A stretch of DNA of 64,000 nt, taken from Arthrobotrys musiformis (lineage: Eukaryota; Ascomycota; Orbiliomycetes; Orbiliales; Orbiliaceae). Shown here piece by piece: positions 60,092 through 64,000 of this stretch (positions are counted from its first letter, which is position 1; every line of letters begins with the position of its first letter). The notes beneath the pieces are model-generated. The model saw only the letters and a list, made by a program, of their open reading frames with translations. It had not been told where the DNA came from and did no database searches. The stretch spans positions 744,001-808,000 of the forward strand of contig JAVHJL010000009.1 of assembly GCA_036971715.1 (NCBI GenBank), written 5' to 3'. Position numbers and translations under genes: made by a program.

Positions 60092-61176
60092 ATGCTTGAA
60101 ACAATCTACATCGTCCGACATGGGGTACGATATCCACCAAACCCCCCTCCTATACTTTACCCCGCTAACCTCGGCAATTAAACTCTTTCTCCAAAATAAT
60201 TGATAGTTCCGTTCAAACTGGGTGGTTTCCAACGATGGAACCTATAATGCAACTATCAAATCGCCCACAGGGATTCCCTCAGATCCGCCGTTGACTTCTT
60301 ACGGCGTCGATCAGGCCAGACAGCTGGGTGTTCATCTCGCGAGTTTGGATATCAAGCCTCAGCAGATATACTCTTCGCCATACTACCGATGCTTACAAAC
60401 GTCGGCACCAATCGCAAAGGAGCTGGGACTTGGTATCGAGGGTGTGGAAGGTGGAATCGCGTATGTTTTACCCACCTATCCATACCATTCTAATCGGGGA
60501 TGCTTATGTGAGACCGAATTACAGAGAATGGTTTGGCACCGCCCCATTCGACCACCCACTCCCCGCCACACCAGAGCTTTTGAAAACATTCTTTCCAAAT
60601 CTAAATACTGATTATCAGCCAATCATCACCCCCGCAGTTCGCGGCGAGACTATGGCGCAAGTACATGATCGCGCCGCATACGCGCTAACCCGGCTTGTGG
60701 AGTATGTGGATAAAACACATCCGCATGTTAAGGCTGTTGTATTAGTATCCCATGCTGCGACGGTTATCGCATCTGGTAGAGCGCTCGTTGGAGATCCGAA
60801 TATGGATGTTGGCGCCGGGACGTGTTCTTGTTCTGTTTATAAGCGGAAGGATCCGAATTCTTCACCGGTGTGGGTTGATGTTGACGGCAAGGAAGTGCTG
60901 AGCGTCGGGACATTGGATTTGAATAAGGCACCGGTACCAGTGTTGCCGTGGAGAGGTAGGGGGATCTTGGGGGGTTGGACTTGCGAAACGAATGGGGATT
61001 GTAGCTTTTTGAGCGGTGGGGAGGAGAGGAATTGGTGGTTTGGAGGGGACGAGGCATGGGATTTCCCGATTGCGAAGGGGACCGGGGTGGAGAAAACCTT
61101 GGGTACAGAGATGTCGGGGCATAGAGGCCCTGGTGGGGATGAAATCGTGGGCAAAGGGGAGAGTGCGAAGATTTAA
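60092..61176 (+). CDS. Histidine phosphatase (phosphoglycerate mutase superfamily) protein, 3 exons
   Basis: Exons are 60092-60124, 60207-60460 and 60525-61176, giving 312 residues. Introns are 82 and 64 nt. The 33-nt first exon encodes MLETIYIVRHG, holding the phospho-acceptor histidine (H10, RHG motif). The intron falls right after it, so gene models lacking this exon lose the active site. The second exon starts FRSNWVVSN and includes SPYYRCLQTS. The third starts in GIAEWFGTAPFDHP and contains VRGETMAQVHDR and the second active histidine (about H172) in VLVSHAATVIASGRAL. The full set of core residues (RHG, Arg of YRC, Glu, SHA) is present, so it should be an active phosphatase. The closest type is the fungal group that includes the yeast Tfc7/tau55-like phosphatases. 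The substrate is unknown. It is convergent with AAR2, with stops 254 bp apart. Confidence 0.9.
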
Positions 61177-61430
61177 ATATACCGGTATAGACCTCCCAGG
61201 TGGCTACGAGACAAGGTATAGACTAATTTACATCTTTTTTGGCTGTGGGCTGTTATGGTTTAGACTCAGCTCAGATGTTTAACTTAAGGGTACTTGATTG
61301 CATGATACATCATCATCTCTTCGTAGCCCTGGTAAAGATCTCTTGAGAGCTTCCATTTAGGTTAATATTGCGTATAGGTGGAGCTGATAACTATGGCTTT
61401 GATAATGAGATGCTATCGCAGCTGCTAAAA

Positions 61431-62903
61431 CTATAGCTCTACAATCACTGGGGCGAACTCCCCCCTCTCGTCTTCCCCCTTTATATCCTCAAGTTCCACT
61501 TCTATCCTTCCACCACCTTCCTCAGGTGGTAAATCTACCATTCCTTTTCTGACATATTGATCGTCGAGGTACCATCCAACTCTTCTGCATACCCTTTCTA
61601 ACTTCGCAAACCCGTCATTCAATCTCTCCAACTCGTTCTTATCCTTCACATCGTCAACATCCTTGAGCTCCCTATTGAAGCCTCGGAGTAACTTGATCAA
61701 CCATGCGTCTCCTCCGCTCACGAATTCCTCCAAGACATTATCCTCGACGGGGATCCCCACCGCTTCTTCGTCATCTTCTTCGTCGCTCTCAGCCTTTTCT
61801 CCAACTACTAATCTAGCGGCTTTCAGCATCTCTTCGATTATCCCGACCAGTTTGACAAAGTATTTTGTGTGTGACTTGACCGCTTCTCCCGCTGTTAAGG
61901 ATATCTCTAAGATATGCTTGAATTGTATTGTCGAAGAGTAATTCGCGAGTAATACTGTTAGGACAAACGAGACCGATAGCTCAGCTAACAGTGCCGCTTG
62001 CCCGTCTTCCGTGTCTTCCGAAGATGGCAAGTTCCCTGCTAGTGACTCGGCGGTCGAATCCGCCGTCGCAAGACTACTTTCCGATTCGCGCTCTTCATAT
62101 TTGGGGGATAATCGTCGGAATATATCTGTGAGAACCCAACTCCTATCTCTCGCCCATACCGTCCGTTCCCTCCCGACGGCGTTCAACGGCCATGTGCGCT
62201 TGAGGTTTATTTGCGTGTAATCCAAGGACTCTCTTTCCCTCGTAGATTCGTTTTCAGTAGTCGGCGGCTTTTCAGGTCCAAATATTTTTCTCGACCCTGT
62301 GATTTCGGTCTTTGACCGTATGGCCTCGTCCAATTCCTCCTTCTCCCATTTCGTCTCCCGTGTGGATTCACAACTCCATCTCGAGCCGAGTATTCGAGTC
62401 AAAGTCGACTGTGATTTAGATAAAGTTGTCGAAACTAATGAATTCCAAACTACCAGCTTCTCCTCGGGGACTTGAAGTTTTTCGTAGGGACTTAAATGCG
62501 CGCGGTATATTTCCTGAAGATTACTCTTGACGTTCTCAACCTCAACGGATGGGATCTCTGACTCCGAGAGGAGGGTTTCGGTTTTCGAACACCATTTTTT
62601 GATAATGTAGGGTACTGCAGGCGAAGCGGTGAAGAAAAACCCTGTGCGGAAATGGAGGGATGATGAATTCGAGGTTGGGTTATCGAGATCTGTGATTCGT
62701 GATTCGGTGTCGATGGGGTCTGAGGTTGGAGAGAAGTAGCAGAAGTGGATTCCTGGGGGGATGTTCTTGATACCGCGGAAACGGGGGGCGGTTGTGAATG
62801 AAGCTAGATCGATTGCGCAGAAGGAAGACGGCGGGAGGTCGAGGAGGATGAGTGATGTCATGGCGAGGTTTGCTGTCTGTGGATGTGACTTTTGCGACTG
62901 CAT
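61431..62903 (-). CDS. aar2: AAR2 splicing factor family protein
   Basis: A single exon of 490 residues. The N-terminal beta domain has the family pattern: LPPSSFCAIDLASFTTAPRF, GIKNIPPGIHFCYFSPTS and LHFRTGFFFT. A helical C-terminal domain includes QAALLAELSVSFVLTVLL and SSTIQFKHILEISL, followed by acidic segments (SDEEDDEEAVG). AAR2 is a U5 snRNP assembly factor. It holds Prp8 in a cytoplasmic pre-particle and is released on phosphorylation and nuclear import, when Brr2 takes its place. Two start codons are possible: 62903, giving the 14-residue leader MQSQKSHPQTANLA, or 62861 at MTSLILLDLPPSS, where homologues usually begin. I keep the longer frame but consider the shorter equally likely. 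It is the downstream neighbour of the RCC1 gene on the same strand. Confidence 0.9.
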   Translation of the reverse strand: MQSQKSHPQTANLAMTSLILLDLPPSSFCAIDLASFTTAPRFRGIKNIPPGIHFCYFSPTSDPIDTESRITDLDNPTSNSSSLHFRTGFFFTASPAVPYIIKKWCSKTETLLSESEIPSVEVENVKSNLQEIYRAHLSPYEKLQVPEEKLVVWNSLVSTTLSKSQSTLTRILGSRWSCESTRETKWEKEELDEAIRSKTEITGSRKIFGPEKPPTTENESTRERESLDYTQINLKRTWPLNAVGRERTVWARDRSWVLTDIFRRLSPKYEERESESSLATADSTAESLAGNLPSSEDTEDGQAALLAELSVSFVLTVLLANYSSTIQFKHILEISLTAGEAVKSHTKYFVKLVGIIEEMLKAARLVVGEKAESDEEDDEEAVGIPVEDNVLEEFVSGGDAWLIKLLRGFNRELKDVDDVKDKNELERLNDGFAKLERVCRRVGWYLDDQYVRKGMVDLPPEEGGGRIEVELEDIKGEDERGEFAPVIVEL

Positions 62904-63118
62904 CTTAGCTTGGCCTTGGCGTATCGCGATACTTCAAAGACATAGTCACGTGATACAGGGACAGAGACAGATGCCGTGGATTCCGCAGATTATTATGGCG
63001 ATGATATATTCGCGGGGTTTAGACTTTAAATCTGGCCTCGAGACTAGACTTTAAATTACTTGAAAGGTCGTTCTTGTAATCTTACTGCACCCGAATTCAA
63101 TGATAGCCTGGGATGCCT

Positions 63119-64000
63119 TTATGGTCCGGTATTACTAGACCCTTCGCTGTTTGAGGCGGTCACCCATACCCAGCTTGTAGCGCAGCCGGCTGCTATCCCG
63201 TCAATTTTATAGGCCCCTTCAACAAGGCCGTCGATAGAAACCTCGTGCTTCCACCTTACGATTTCCCCCTGTTCTTTACTCAAAGGCCCACAATTCCCAT
63301 GTTCGCCCCAACCCCAAGCGTAGAGCTTCCCATCCAATCCGACCCCAATAGCATGTTCGCTCCCTACCGCTAACTTTTCTAATGGCGGTAGATCCTCTGG
63401 TGGTAGTTGGCCATATGTCCGTCCACCCCAAGCTAATACTTTCCCCTCGTCTGCCAAAATGTATATTGCGCGCCACCCGGCTGCAAATGTTTTCCACCCA
63501 GGAACTTTAGTCGAAGGCTTAGATGTTACGGCGCCTGATTTGTCGCTTCCAATAACATGGACTTCTCCATGCGGTGATATGAACGCGGAGAACTCCCGTC
63601 CTGCTGCGATTCCAGCGACTTCAAACCCCGGTGGAAGATACAGTTGAAGCTCGGCTGGTTCCCAGATGAACTTTTCGCCGTTTAACAGGGCCCCTAGTTG
63701 TCCTTTGCGTCCATTACCCCAGCCGTAAACACGGCCATCGGATAATAATACTAAAGAATGTTCGACGCAGCTCACAATCTGCGTAATTGTAGTTCCAGGT
63801 GGTGGGAATGATGAGATCCGAGTTAAAGACCGAGCTTCGGTAACCGATGATCCCAAGCCAAGTTCTCCACGAGGGCCAAGGCCACAAGAATATACGGCGT
63901 GATCAGAAGAAACAAAGATCGAAAACTGCCACCCGGAACTTATAACTTGCCACCGAGCAGTTGGGCTAGGTGGAAGGATTGGTGTAAATTTGGTGTTGAA
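63119..64000 (-). CDS. RCC1-repeat protein (ATS1/alpha-tubulin-suppressor-like), 5' end outside the window
   Basis: The frame stays open to the window edge. 293 residues are present and the N-terminus is missing. RCC1-type repeats are plain: DHAVYSCGLGPRGELGLG, EHSLVLLSDGRVYGWGNGRK with GQLG following, GEVHVIGSDKSG, KVLAWGGRTYGQLP and EHAIGVGLDGKLYAWGWGEH with GNCGP. With four to five visible blades plus the missing part, a single beta-propeller is expected. Its size and repeat style resemble the small RCC1 proteins related to yeast Ats1 rather than the chromatin Ran exchange factor. That is inference. The short C-terminus (TASNSEGSSNTGP) is Ser-rich. Confidence 0.85.
   Translation of the reverse strand, partial: FNTKFTPILPPSPTARWQVISSGWQFSIFVSSDHAVYSCGLGPRGELGLGSSVTEARSLTRISSFPPPGTTITQIVSCVEHSLVLLSDGRVYGWGNGRKGQLGALLNGEKFIWEPAELQLYLPPGFEVAGIAAGREFSAFISPHGEVHVIGSDKSGAVTSKPSTKVPGWKTFAAGWRAIYILADEGKVLAWGGRTYGQLPPEDLPPLEKLAVGSEHAIGVGLDGKLYAWGWGEHGNCGPLSKEQGEIVRWKHEVSIDGLVEGAYKIDGIAAGCATSWVWVTASNSEGSSNTGP

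Overview
This window is nuclear DNA of a filamentous ascomycete (Pezizomycotina). Most genes carry short introns of 48-201 nt, with GTANGT/GTGAGT-type donors and sometimes a clear TACTAAC branch point. The recognisable proteins have fungal family signatures: a Pbs2-type MAPKK, a choline kinase, an ankyrin-PH-ORD oxysterol-binding protein, AAR2, a fungal purine/uridine-phosphorylase protein of the NLR-associated kind, and a secreted GH79 glycosidase. Gene density is low, about 15 genes in 64 kb, with AT-rich spacers of 1-6.7 kb. I cannot name the species from sequence alone.

Layout. 0-5.2 kb: a large five-exon gene on the minus strand, fusing a fungal conserved N-terminal region to a C-terminal PNP_UDP domain. 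6.7-7.5 kb: a small SET-domain protein. 9.3-11.5 kb: an auxin-efflux-carrier-like membrane transporter. 14.0-15.5 kb: an F-box protein. A 6.7 kb spacer follows. 22.2-24.2 kb: the Pbs2-like MAPKK of the HOG stress pathway. 25.7-28.2 kb (minus) and 29.8-34.1 kb (plus): a divergent pair, choline kinase and a long OSBP (Osh1/Osh2 type). 35.2-37.0 kb: a secreted type-B carboxylesterase. 41.2-43.3 kb: a leucine-rich-repeat protein. A 5.2 kb spacer follows. 48.5-50.6 kb: GH79 glycosidase. 52.4-57.0 kb: a 1465-residue protein with TPR-like repeats and a C-terminal CHAT (caspase-like) protease. 58.0-58.4 kb: FKBP12. 60.1-61.2 kb: a histidine-phosphatase (phosphoglycerate-mutase superfamily) protein. 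61.4-62.9 kb: AAR2. From 63.1 kb to the window edge: the 3' part of an RCC1-repeat protein.

How they fit together. Most genes are unrelated housekeeping or secreted functions in single-gene units. Two themes stand out. First, a phospholipid/sterol pair (choline kinase and OSBP) shares a 1.6 kb divergent promoter region. Second, two proteins of types used in fungal self/non-self recognition and regulated cell death occur about 47 kb apart: the PNP_UDP protein and the CHAT protease. No gasdermin-like or HET-domain partner was found beside either.

I rebuilt exon structures by hand from splice signals and checked that every joined reading frame closes. Four genes begin with very small coding exons (28, 33, 43 and 65 nt) that are easy to miss. 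The most unexpected non-coding signal is a dispersed 16-bp near-palindrome around CTCGAG, present in several copies on both strands in spacers and one intron. No tRNA, rRNA, CRISPR array or intact transposon was recognised.
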